From Tetraselmis striata (Eukaryota; Chlorophyta; Chlorodendrophyceae; Chlorodendrales; Chlorodendraceae), in contig VCJN01001730.1 in the NCBI GenBank assembly GCA_006384855.1, positions 62,001 to 126,000 on the forward strand: 64,000 nt of DNA, read 5' to 3'. Both the position numbers and the translations under genes were made by a program. Below, piece by piece: positions 23,930-33,440 of the stretch. The notes beneath the pieces were generated by a model. The model saw nothing but the letters and a program-made list of their open reading frames with translations, was not told the origin of the DNA and made no database searches. Position 1 is the first letter of the stretch. Every line of letters starts with the position of its first letter.

Positions 23930-23995
23930 GATACGGAAATCGAACCAGCGACTTCATGTATCGCAGCCGAGGCTCCGAAACCAGCGACGGGAATT
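23930..23995 (-). other. tRNA-like sequence with good box B
   Basis: The minus strand reads TGGTTTCGGAGCCTCGGC and, about 30 bases on, CTGGTTCGATTTCC, a good box B match. A full cloverleaf is not convincing. The first string matches the dispersed motif TGGTTTCGGAGC found elsewhere in the window. Confidence 0.35.
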
Positions 23996-24184
23996 CAAAA
24001 GATCCGAGCGTTCCATATACCTGCGTGCAGCCGCACATATAGCCATAATATATCATGTACACGGACAGCCGAGTAAAGATTCCCGGTAAGGATTATATCG
24101 CGCTGTATATATACGAGTAGTATCGATCACGGGCAGCATAGTATTAGTACGAGTACAACTAACAATACGCGCAGCACTAACGGG

Positions 24185-25165
24185 CTTTTTGCATCGCTTG
24201 TAAATAAACGCGAGGGCACCGATTATTTGTCTCGGTTTGAGCTCAAACTCGCAGCAAGGGTTGCTAACATACACTACGCGTCGCTGCCATGGTTCGATAT
24301 GCAATGGCCAACACAGACAGCGGGGGTGTGGGCCGGAGAATTATGCCACGGGGAATACATGTAGTTGTATTTTTTGTTCGCCCCCGGACAGGGCTAGCAC
24401 CAGTGAAACCCTTGCAGCGTCTCTGCGACGGCCGTTTATTTAGGCTGTGTACAAACATACACATATACACACACACCATACACATATGCATTTTTCCACT
24501 TCGCGGCGCTTCGCGCCGGGGATTTCTGGAGGTGCCCCTACCTCTTGGTTGCGGAGTACCCGTATTGGCATAAAGGTGAAAAGCAGGTACCCAAAATTTC
24601 ATATATTACAAAGAAACTACATTTTCGGGCATTTCTGGCCATCCATACCCGACCCGAGCTTCGTTTGCTAGTCGCGGTTATCCCTTTTCTAGGGTTGCGG
24701 GTGGTACTATCGCGCGGTACGAGTGAGAGTAGCGTAGAGGGAGCGATGCAATGCTCTATGTGAGTTGCTCCCCTACAACTACGCATGACCCTCGCTACTC
24801 ACTGCCTTGGGAAACAACTATTCGCGACCCCCGTATGCGGGACCGTATTTGCCCAAAGCAAACGAGGGTCTACATGTCACTCGTACACTCCCATGCATGG
24901 CGCGCCCATCTCCCGCACCTGTAGGCAAACGACTCGAACACCCTACGGCGGGAGTGCAAGAGTACCGCTCACCCGTGCAAGAATGTGTAGAGAACGTAGA
25001 ATGCATCCGTCCCTTTATATCGTTACAAAGCAGCAGCGACGCCGCAAATATCGGCACTGCACCCGCACCGCGGCGCATATGTAAGCAACACTTGCTGCGA
25101 GTTTGAGCTCAAACCGCGACAACAATCTTTGCCCGCGCGTTTATAGAAGTGGTGTACACTTGCCT
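24185..25165. mobile_element. Inverted-repeat-bounded element, non-autonomous
   Basis: About 90 bases at 24185-24280 are repeated, inverted and diverged, at 25083-25165. The best part centres on the palindrome GTTTGAGCTCAAAC followed by TCGCAGCAAG (24235-24258), answered by its inverse near 25090-25115. The inside contains an R1 fragment (24370-24445) and a 50-bp block shared with 8160-8212. No transposase is encoded. It looks like a foldback or MITE-like element; I could not fix target-site duplications. Confidence 0.55.
24370..24445 (+). repeat. R1 dispersed repeat, truncated copy
   Basis: Matches the first 65 bases of R1 (see 15811-15918), including CACCAGTGAAACCCTTGCAG, then diverges. 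Confidence 0.7.
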
Positions 25166-26224
25166 TAGTCATAGTACCCCCATCGCTGATATCACATCGT
25201 CGTGCGGCTAGAATATTCAGCCACATTTTCGTGGAAGCACAACGCGGCTGGATTATTAAGGCGCAGGCGGCTGCGGCGCGGGCGGCGGCGGCGCGGGCGG
25301 TGGCTTCCCTCGCGGCGTGGGGGTTCCATTGTTGAATTATGAGGTGGGGGGGGGGGGGCAATCATGGCTGGGGAATGAGCGCCATGTTGAGGGTCATAGC
25401 ATTCCCCTTGTTCTTGTACCACACTTGCTCGAGCTAGGCCGCGCTTGATATGCCATCGATATATAGGCCATGACATGGCATTAGGAAAGCAATCAATCAC
25501 ATCACCCCTATGTCACCGTAGACCATCTTGACATTGTTGTGCATGTCCTCTACTCTATGCTTCCTCTCCCCGGGAGCAAAGCGCGGCCCTCAATGCGGAT
25601 TGGCATGTGCCTGCTTCGAACGCACTCGGACAAAGTAGTTAGCACCACGCGGGATTCAGATGGGTTGCTGGAATGCACCTCATGAAGAGAGTCAAGGAGC
25701 AAGACGCGGCAGTGTCAAGGTCGACCGCAACACCCAAGCAATGCATGGGCGTGTCCCGGTGGGTATAGGGACTCGGGCTTCAAGGCATCACCGGTCGCAC
25801 CTCCCACACCCATGACGCTAGCTAGCTCGCCAGGGGCACGCTACGCGATAGATACCCCCTCCGTCTCCCAAGCTACGCCCTACCCCTTGTGCCGGATACA
25901 CATTGAAGCGACGGCTTAACCCCTGCCCGTATCAGCGTGGGGCGCATCGATTTTCCCATGTGTGGCAGGGGCGCATTCTTTCCGACGACTGTCACCCGCC
26001 GAGGCCCTCCCGCTGCGCGGCAAGTGCGGGCCGTGCCCCTGGAACAAAGCCACATGCTACCCGTGGTGCAACATCTTCACTCCCTACGACTATTAGGCAG
26101 CTCCACTCCCACGGGCGGCGGCTACGCGGACCGCGCACTAGGTGCCGCTCCATCCCGCGCTTTCCCCAACGCCAAGTCGCAAGATACTGCGCACGATCCA
26201 AGGATGACCCGCCGACTGGCCATC
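25166..26224. other. No gene recognised
   Basis: Open frames at 25.0-25.5 and 25.9-26.2 kb show no domain. A short GC triplet-rich stretch (25260-25310) and poly-G (25347-25358) are the only notable structure. Confidence 0.5.
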
Positions 26225-26642
26225 CGTTGACGCAATAGGCCGCGACTCCCCACATCGCCCACCAGACATACGCCCATACGTACGGGCCAATCAAAATTTT
26301 GTGACAGCGTGTCCGCACGTGCGTGATGCCGAGGTGCGGGGAGGAGCTTGGCAAGTCGTAGGCGCCACGGACATCAGGACGGCGGACCTACGCACGTGTC
26401 GTCCGACAACCCCCCCCCCCCCTCCCCCCCCCGCCCGCCCGCCCACAAACACAATCCATAGTGGTAGACATACTAGACACTGGAAAACGAAGGCGGGGAG
26501 GAAGGGGGGTCCTTGCAGATACTTGCAAAGGATGACAAGTTTCAACAGCGCGTTGCGGAGATGGGTAATCGACATGTTGGGCCGGCAGAAGTGCTGCGCT
26601 GACGAGCCATCAGTTTATGCAATAGGCCGCGACTCCCCGTAT

Positions 26643-27072
26643 TGTAAGCTTTAGGCGAGAGACTTTAGCATAGGCAAGGAAAAGGTTTGCAGCAAAGGAA
26701 ATTGTTACAGTTTGCCAAGGCATACATGGCTTTTGTACCACTATCCGTTTGGCAGTCGGTTTGCATGTAGGCATTTAGGTTCATGTATGCAACCTAGGCT
26801 TGTTGTCATCATGGGGTCATCGGGTTGTTATGGCTGGTGAAAGCATGGCATGTGGCGAGCATGTGGCAAGCATGTGACAGGCACGTGGCAAGCATGTGGC
26901 GAGCATGTGACAGGCATGTGGCAAGCATATGTGTGTGGGCGGATGAGCAGCTTAGTTGCGTGTTGTTGTGTTAGTATAAGGCAGTGAGTGGTATGAGTAT
27001 GACGGTATAGGTATGTGGGTATAGGTAGGTATAGGTGGGTATATAGGTAGGTATAGATAGGTAACGCTAACA
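26643..27072 (-). repeat. 3' LTR of the Ty3/gypsy element
   Basis: 430 bp, TG...CA on either strand, near-identical to 32795-33224. It contains internal tandem motifs GCATGTGGCRAGCATGTG and GGTATAGGTAGG. Confidence 0.95.
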
Positions 27073-27097
27073 TTCCATCCCGGCCCAAAAAGTAGCC

Positions 27098-30000
27098 CTA
27101 CGGGATACGTACAGGAAAGCGGGCGGGGTATTTGGCAGACAGGATATGATAATCATGTTGCGTGAGCAGAAGGCGGAGGGAAGGTGTGTTACGGGCATAG
27201 ACATGCAGCATATCGACATTTTTGAGGTTGGCATAGGGTTCCCATGAGTCGTGGGAATCGTCGTAGCCGGACCAATGCACAAGGAAAACTAAGGCAGGGC
27301 CGCGGGCGTGGTGTGGCGAGTGTTGGTCAATGCGGTGGTCGCGAATTGCATCGACGATATATTCGTCTAGCGGGGGCTCAATGCGGCCAGGTATGTCATC
27401 GGCGGGAGTGTCTGGGGATTCACAGCGGAGCAGGCGAGAGATGTGGAACACGGGGTGGCAGACCATGCTGGTGGGCAGGCGAAGTTGGTAGGCCTGCGAG
27501 GAAATTTTGCGGACGACTGGATACGGGCCTATGTAACGTTGGCGGAATTTGCGAACTGGTTGGTTGCGGAGCAGGAGGTGTTGCGTGGAAAGCCACACTC
27601 TGTCGCCCTCGGTGAATTCGTCGGGACGAGTTCTACGGTTGGCATATGCTATTTGGTATGCGTCGGCGAGTTTTAGTTCTTCTGTGATTACGGCATGGGT
27701 ATGTTGTATCCGTGGAACGATATCAATGTGATCCGCGGGGTTGACCGGTTGAAACAAGAGGTGTGCGGGTGTAAGCGGGTTCATGCCGTAGCATGCCTCG
27801 AACGGGGTGCGTTTAATTGCGGAGTGATAGGCGTTGTTATAACTGAATTCTGCGAGAGACAAGTTATTGAGCCATTCAGTGTGGTTTTGGTGCACGAAAG
27901 AGCGGAGGATTTGTTCAATGGTGCGGTGCGTACGTTCGGTTTGTCCGTCTGTTTGGGGGTGGTATGAGGAACTGATATTTAATTTCGTACGTAAAGATCG
28001 GAACATATTTTGCCAGAAGGTCGAGGTGAAGCGGGGATCGCGGTCGGATATGATGGTGCGGCAAAGGCCGTGGTGGCGAAAAATGTTATCGATAAACAAG
28101 CGAGCGAGTTGGGGGGCGTCTATATGAATACTGCATGGGATGAAGTGGGCTTGCTTAGTAAAAGTGCATACAAACGTGGCGATAGTGTCGAAGCCATTTT
28201 GCGCCGGGAGGCCGGTGATAAAGTCCATGGAAATAACTTCCCAGGGCCGTGTGCCTTTGGGCAGAGGTGACAAAGAGCCAATGGGGCGTTGGGTGGAATT
28301 TTTTATGCGTTGGCAGGTCGGGCAGGTGCGGCAGTAATGTTTTATGGTTTTGCGCATGTGGGGCCACCAGAATGTTTTAGAGATGTTGGCGAGCGTGCGT
28401 TCTGCATCGGGGTGACCGGCCGCGTCGTGGAATTCCCGGATAATTAAGTCAAGCAGGGGTGTATCTGACGTTGGCAAGCAGACCTTATCAGCCATCCAGT
28501 ACAAATTGTCGTTGGTATCGAACGTAACGCCAATGGGGATGCGATTGCCATAATAATGTGTGTCGGTTGTGTAGCCGTGGCGGATGCGAACAAGTAATTC
28601 AGGATTAACTTGTAGGTGGCACATGGTTGAGAGGAAATCATGCATGTCCTCCAGATCTTTATCAAGAAGTTGGGTGTCGTGTTCAGTTAAGGCATGGTGT
28701 AAGTCTGGACGGCGGGACAGGGCATCAGCTTCGTTTTGGGATCCTTTGCGATACAATATTTGTAGGACGGGTTTACCGGTGCGGGGGTGATTAGCAAGGT
28801 ACGGGGAGATAACACTAAGCCACAGGGAGTGACGGCGGCCTAGCGCGGGCTGATCGGGTAAGTGGCGGAGTGTTGCGTGGTCGGTGATGACAGTTATGCG
28901 GCAGCTGCCCTCGATATAGCAGCGCCATTCGTTTAATGCGCAGACTACACCTAAAAGTTCTTGATCATAGGTGGGGTATCGAGTATGGGCAGGTTGTAAA
29001 ACTTTAGCATAGTAAGCGCATGGTCTGAGGTGGCCGGCGGAGTCCTTCTGCAATAATACTGCACCTAGGGCATATTTGGAAGCATCTGTTGAGACTACAA
29101 ACTCGGCGTCTGGGCCTGTTGCAGGAGTCATTAAGACCGGGGCTGAGCATAGTGATTGTTTAAGAGCGTTAAAGGCGACATGCTCGCGTTCCCCCCAAGT
29201 AAACTTTTTAGTTTTGCGGCAAATATCATAGAGAGGGGCCGCCATGTGGGAATATTTGTGGACATACTTGCGATAGAAATTGCAGAATCCAAGGAACTGT
29301 TGTATTTGTTGTACGGTTTTAGGTGGGGCCCAGTCGCGAACTGCAGCAATTTTATTTTCGGAGGGGCGTGTGCCATGTTGGCTAACCATATGACCTAAAT
29401 ATTCTAGCTCATTTTTGGCGAAGAAGCATTTGGGCAATCGCAGCCGTATGTCGTTATCGGCGAGCAGGCTGAGTGTGGCATTAAGGTGAATCAAATGGTC
29501 ATCGAGTGAGTTGCTAAAGACTAGTACATCGTCAAGATAAACAAGGATAAATGTGTTTTTGTGCGGTTGAAGGACGTTATTCATCCATCGTTGGAACGCC
29601 GAGGGGGCATTGGACAGGCCGAATGGCATAACCAGAAATTCGAACTGGCCGAACTGAGTTTTGAACGATGTTTTCTGAACGTCGGAGTCTTTGATGCGGA
29701 GTTGGTGATAGCCTAGAGCAAGGTCAAGAGCTGAGTAGACTGCAGCGCCGGAGAGCATATCGAGTAGCATGTCAGCGTGTGGGATTGGGAATTCTATTCG
29801 GCGCGTATATTTATTTAGTTGGCGATAATCAATGCACATGCGCAGGCCGCCATTGCCCTTTCGGGCGAATAGGACGGGTGCAGCGTAAGGCGAGAACGAC
29901 TCTCTAATAAAGCCTTTGTCTAGAAAGTCATTTAACTGCTTTTTTAACTCATCCAACTCGGCAGGGGACAGGCGATATATTTTGCCGGGTGGTACTTGGG

Positions 30001-31651
30001 CATCGGGGAGTAGGGGTATTTCGAAATCAAAGCCCGGGCGGGATTGCGGGAGGCAGTCCAATGGTTGGCAAATACTTTTGTGTTTAAGTAGGAGGGAACG
30101 GATTTGTTGGGTATATTCGGCAGACTGGTCAGTAGTGATACTGGCTATATCATTATCTACAGAAAGGCTAGTAGTGTGTTCTGTGGCGTCGTACTCGCGC
30201 AGCACGGCACAAAAGAACACAGTGTCGGGATCTTTTTTAAGTATCTCACGAGCCATAGTGTTGGCGTGAACCACATCGACGTTACTTGAGCGAGGTTCAA
30301 TAGGGCATGTCACGGTGTGCCCGTCGGAGAACGTGAGTGAACCGGTGGTCCAATTAATATTTGGGTTATGGTTTTTGAGAAAGGAAAGGCCGAGGACGGC
30401 GTCGAAGTTATTCTGTAAGGAGGTTATAATAAACTCAACGTTTGCCTGATATCCATTTATGTCTAGTCGTAATGTGCAGGACTGTGATGCCAGGGTCATA
30501 CGGCCGTCTGCCATAATAATACGTATTTTATTTTGTAGCGGTGCGGTATTAAATTTGCGCAGGCGGGCGAAGGCCTCGTCAATAAAACACAGTGTAGCGC
30601 CGGAATCTAGCAGCATAGTGAGCGGGGGTAAATCTGGGTGGTCTGGTAGTTTGGGTTTTAGCAGTAGTAAGTCCTGATCGGACATTGACGTTATGAAAGC
30701 TTTATCAGTTTCAAAACGGGGTTGGTGGGTTTTCTTAAAGGTCTTATTGGGTATATATGACTTACCTTTAGACTCAAGCTCAAGAGCCTTGATGTGTTCA
30801 GAGCGCATACTGTCGTTGTGCGCCGTGGCCGCCTGCTCGTCGACAGTGTTGTCGGCGAGGTAAACATCCACGATCCAGTTGGTTGGTGGCATAGGCAGGT
30901 CATCAGTGGCAGTTGTGGCAGTGTGGAACAGATAAGTGCCGGCGGGGTATGAGTGGATGAGGCGGTACTTAGACAAGATGGGACGCCAGGATTTTCCGAG
31001 GTCGCTGTTCCAGCGGGGTAAAACGATAATAGCCCGGGTGTTATACGGGGACTCCTGACGCTGAGCTTCGAAGTGCTCGAGTATAGGCAGGGCAGATTCA
31101 TCATACGGGGGGTGGATAAACACGGTATGGCCGACAGCCGATGTAGCAGTAAACGGATTATCGCGCGAACAAAAATTCGGGCAGACCGCGTCAAATGCCG
31201 AAGCGCAAGCGTCAAGGGTAACTGGGCCGTAACTGAAATTAAGGCGGGCAAACTCATCACGGTCAAAGGCTGTGGAGTCGGGTGGGCAGGCAGGTGGTCG
31301 GGCAGGTTTGGTTTTAGTGGCAGTGTGGGGGCGGCGCCGGGAATACTGCCGGACAGCAGCGCGTTTTTCAATCGCGGACAATTTGGCAGTGGCCGTGTCG
31401 GCTGGGATGGCAAAGTCGGCAGAAGCAAGCAGGAACCGGCACAGCTCGCGCGAAGGCAACGAGTGTGTCGACTCGACAGGCAACGGGCCTGAAGAGGAGG
31501 CCCCGTCATGCGCAGACACCGGCACGCAGGGCTCGGCCGCACTCTCAGGAGTTATCTCGTTCACTGGGGGCAAGCCAATAGGCATAGTCTCAGGGATGGG
31601 GGACATACTCGGCCAGTAAGAAAGATCATCGATTGATTTACATTTCGACAT
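27098..31651 (-). CDS. Ty3/gypsy Pol polyprotein with Dam-like domain and chromodomain
   Basis: A 1517-residue open frame. Domains in order: low-complexity head; Dam-like adenine methyltransferase fold at about 130-265 (TLDACASAFDAVCP, then VFIHPPYDES in the place of the usual [DN]PPY motif); aspartic protease LLDSGAT at 347-353; reverse transcriptase with IDYRQLN near 608 and the catalytic YLDD at 705-708; RNase H (STDAS near 854, ITDHATLRHL near 922); integrase with a zinc-binding H-H-C-C region (about 1074-1113) and catalytic D1143, D1203, E1239; chromodomain at about 1430-1480 (LVHWSGYDDSHDSWEP). All key residues of RT and integrase are present. It shares the reading frame of gag, whose stop lies 25 nt upstream of this ATG, so it may be made as a readthrough fusion. 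The stop lies 26 bp from the LTR. Confidence 0.96.
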   Translation of the reverse strand: MSKCKSIDDLSYWPSMSPIPETMPIGLPPVNEITPESAAEPCVPVSAHDGASSSGPLPVESTHSLPSRELCRFLLASADFAIPADTATAKLSAIEKRAAVRQYSRRRPHTATKTKPARPPACPPDSTAFDRDEFARLNFSYGPVTLDACASAFDAVCPNFCSRDNPFTATSAVGHTVFIHPPYDESALPILEHFEAQRQESPYNTRAIIVLPRWNSDLGKSWRPILSKYRLIHSYPAGTYLFHTATTATDDLPMPPTNWIVDVYLADNTVDEQAATAHNDSMRSEHIKALELESKGKSYIPNKTFKKTHQPRFETDKAFITSMSDQDLLLLKPKLPDHPDLPPLTMLLDSGATLCFIDEAFARLRKFNTAPLQNKIRIIMADGRMTLASQSCTLRLDINGYQANVEFIITSLQNNFDAVLGLSFLKNHNPNINWTTGSLTFSDGHTVTCPIEPRSSNVDVVHANTMAREILKKDPDTVFFCAVLREYDATEHTTSLSVDNDIASITTDQSAEYTQQIRSLLLKHKSICQPLDCLPQSRPGFDFEIPLLPDAQVPPGKIYRLSPAELDELKKQLNDFLDKGFIRESFSPYAAPVLFARKGNGGLRMCIDYRQLNKYTRRIEFPIPHADMLLDMLSGAAVYSALDLALGYHQLRIKDSDVQKTSFKTQFGQFEFLVMPFGLSNAPSAFQRWMNNVLQPHKNTFILVYLDDVLVFSNSLDDHLIHLNATLSLLADNDIRLRLPKCFFAKNELEYLGHMVSQHGTRPSENKIAAVRDWAPPKTVQQIQQFLGFCNFYRKYVHKYSHMAAPLYDICRKTKKFTWGEREHVAFNALKQSLCSAPVLMTPATGPDAEFVVSTDASKYALGAVLLQKDSAGHLRPCAYYAKVLQPAHTRYPTYDQELLGVVCALNEWRCYIEGSCRITVITDHATLRHLPDQPALGRRHSLWLSVISPYLANHPRTGKPVLQILYRKGSQNEADALSRRPDLHHALTEHDTQLLDKDLEDMHDFLSTMCHLQVNPELLVRIRHGYTTDTHYYGNRIPIGVTFDTNDNLYWMADKVCLPTSDTPLLDLIIREFHDAAGHPDAERTLANISKTFWWPHMRKTIKHYCRTCPTCQRIKNSTQRPIGSLSPLPKGTRPWEVISMDFITGLPAQNGFDTIATFVCTFTKQAHFIPCSIHIDAPQLARLFIDNIFRHHGLCRTIISDRDPRFTSTFWQNMFRSLRTKLNISSSYHPQTDGQTERTHRTIEQILRSFVHQNHTEWLNNLSLAEFSYNNAYHSAIKRTPFEACYGMNPLTPAHLLFQPVNPADHIDIVPRIQHTHAVITEELKLADAYQIAYANRRTRPDEFTEGDRVWLSTQHLLLRNQPVRKFRQRYIGPYPVVRKISSQAYQLRLPTSMVCHPVFHISRLLRCESPDTPADDIPGRIEPPLDEYIVDAIRDHRIDQHSPHHARGPALVFLVHWSGYDDSHDSWEPYANLKNVDMLHVYARNTPSLRLLLTQHDYHILSAKYPARFPVRIP

Positions 31652-31675
31652 CGAATCTAGACTGGCCCCAAACCG

Positions 31676-32743
31676 TCATTGACCGGCAGGGCGGTTCAAG
31701 TTCAGCTTAGTGATACCTTTAGCTGCCTTGTTGGCAGCCACTGTCTGGCGCCAAGCCTGCTTGTCAGCCTCGCTCGTCGACGAGCATTTCATGATGGAGT
31801 GGCCCATTCGGCCGCAGCCATCGCATTTGCCGTCATAGCGGTCATAGCCAGAAAGGCGGGGGGTGGCGGGTGTGGGGGCAAGATGGGGGGGAGGGGGGGT
31901 GGATGGGCCTGCGGGGGGAAACGGGCCAGCACCCGGGCGGATGTAGCGGTGCGGGGGGGCATCGGCAGTATATTTGCGTTTGCCGTTGGCGGCAGCGGCG
32001 AACTCGAGATCAATGGCCTCAAGGTGGCGGCAGATGGTGGAGTAGGAGTCGATCGGCTCGTCAGCGCGACGGCTCGCAGCCTCGAGGGCAACTTGAGCCG
32101 AGTGGGGTAGGCACGCTTGGATGACGCCAACGACGGTGAATTCGTCGTACCGACGATGTACCGGGAGCAGGTCGAAGGTGCGCCGCAGGTGTTGGGCGAG
32201 CTTGATGGCGGTGCCCGGCAGGTGGGGGTGGTTAGGGGCGATGCGAAGGGCAGTGGCGTAACGCATGATGACGCCAGGCAGGTTGGAGTTGGAGTGGAAG
32301 CATGCCACGAGCTTGGACTGGAAGTCGTCGATGTCCGCGAAGATGGTGGAGACGCTCACGCCGGGCGCGACTTCGCGGGACACGGGGGGGTTGTCGGCAG
32401 TTAGGCCGCGATAGGCCATGCCAGCGTCCGACTCTGGAGGGAACTGGCGGAGTATCCATGCCTCAAGAGCAGGGGTCCAGTAGATGCCGGCGATGAGCTC
32501 ACGGAGTTCTGTAAAAAAGGCGATGAGTTGGCGGACTTCACGGCGGTCGCCGAGGATGCGGGAGGCGTTGATGATGTCTCGAGTCGGGACGCGGGTTTTA
32601 GTTTTGGCGAGCTCCACCTGGATGACGCGGGCAACATGGGTGTCGATTTCCATGGCCTCGAAGCCAGCGGCAGCAGCGGCAGCGGCGGCGGCGGCGTGGT
32701 CAGCCATAGTAGCGGCGGCGGCGGCGCGGCGGGTGACGGGCAT
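31676..32743 (-). CDS. Ty3/gypsy Gag protein
   Basis: A 355-residue open frame. It has an Ala-rich N-terminus, a helical capsid-like central region (for example YWTPALEAWILRQFPPE), a Pro-rich linker and one CCHC zinc knuckle CDGCGRMGHSIMKC (C-x2-C-x4-H-x4-C) near the C-terminus. The first ATG after the 5' LTR and primer-binding region is used. The frame closes with CAA-TGA-CGG and stays open afterwards in the same frame into pol. Confidence 0.92.
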   Translation of the reverse strand: MPVTRRAAAAATMADHAAAAAAAAAAGFEAMEIDTHVARVIQVELAKTKTRVPTRDIINASRILGDRREVRQLIAFFTELRELIAGIYWTPALEAWILRQFPPESDAGMAYRGLTADNPPVSREVAPGVSVSTIFADIDDFQSKLVACFHSNSNLPGVIMRYATALRIAPNHPHLPGTAIKLAQHLRRTFDLLPVHRRYDEFTVVGVIQACLPHSAQVALEAASRRADEPIDSYSTICRHLEAIDLEFAAAANGKRKYTADAPPHRYIRPGAGPFPPAGPSTPPPPHLAPTPATPRLSGYDRYDGKCDGCGRMGHSIMKCSSTSEADKQAWRQTVAANKAAKGITKLNLNRPAGQ

Positions 32744-32794
32744 ACGCAGTGGAAACGCAGCGGGGGATCTTTAACCAGAGCTCAGCGAAACCAA

Positions 32795-33224
32795 TGTAAG
32801 CTTTAGGCGAGAGACTTTAGCATAGGCAAGGAAAAGGTTTGCAGCAAAGGAAATTGTTACAGTTTGCCAAGGCATACATGGCTTTTGTACCACTATCCGT
32901 TTGGCAGTCGGTTTGCATGTAGGCATTTAGGTTCATGTATGCAATCTAGGCTTGTTGTCATCATGGGGTCATCGGGTTGTTATGGCTGGTGAAAGCATGG
33001 CATGTGGCGAGCATGTGGCAAGCATGTGACAGGCACGTGGCAAGCATGTGGCGAGCATGTGACAGGCATGTGGCAAGCATATGTGTGTGGGCGGATGAGC
33101 AGCTTGGTTGCGTGTTCTTGTGTTAGTATAAGGCAGTGAGTGGTAGGAGTATGACGGTATAGGTGTGTGGGTATAGGTAGGTATAGGTGGGTATATAGGT
33201 AGGTATAGATAGGTAACGCTAACA
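32795..33224 (-). repeat. 5' LTR of the Ty3/gypsy element
   Basis: 430 bp and the same length as the left LTR, with about five substitutions between them by eye (for example near 32946, 33107 and 33118). As the 5' LTR it should carry the promoter; no clear TATA box position can be proven from sequence alone. Confidence 0.95.
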
Positions 33225-33440
33225 CGTATCGCCCACCAAACTTACGGCCATACGTATAGGCTATTCAAAAGTTTGTGACGGCTTCCCCGCGCGTCCGTGA
33301 TGTTGAGGTGCGGATGGGAGGTCGGCAGGTTGTCGGCGCTAAGGACATCACGGACCTACACGCGCGCCATTCGACCCCCCCCCCCCCCCCCCCCCCCCCG
33401 CCCACCCCCAACCTCTAGCGAACAACACAGTCGATATAGG

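Larger units (their letters stand above)
26643..33224 (-). mobile_element. Complete Ty3/gypsy LTR retrotransposon (chromovirus-like)
   Basis: A 6582-bp element on the minus strand, bounded by 430-bp LTRs and a 5-bp target-site duplication CGTAT (26638-26642 and 33225-33229). The order is 5' LTR (right), a primer-binding-like TGGTTTCGCTGAGC one base inside the LTR, gag, pol, a purine-rich GGGATGGAA directly before the 3' LTR (left). Both open frames are intact and the LTRs differ at only about five sites by eye, so insertion was recent and activity is possible. Integrase lies after RNase H, which is Ty3/gypsy order, and a C-terminal chromodomain places it near the chromoviruses. Confidence 0.96.
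26225..33440. repeat. Tandem duplication of about 390 bp, split by the LTR element
   Basis: GCAATAGGCCGCGACTCCCC occurs at about 26230 and again just before the retrotransposon (26619-26638). The sequence after the first copy (ATCGCCCACC, then TTTGTGACAGC, GAGGTGCGG and a poly-C block near 26410) recurs after the right LTR (33228-33400: ATCGCCCACC, TTTGTGACGGC, GAGGTGCGG, poly-C). The simplest reading is two diverged tandem units, the second one interrupted by the insertion. Confidence 0.7.

Noticed and set aside
27244..27967. Plus-strand frames across the retrotransposon
   Set aside because: Antisense shadows of the integrase and chromodomain region.
30691..31542. 283-codon frame on the minus strand in a second frame of pol
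   Set aside because: It overlaps the Dam-like region of Pol in another frame, is very Pro/Ser/Leu-rich and has no domain.
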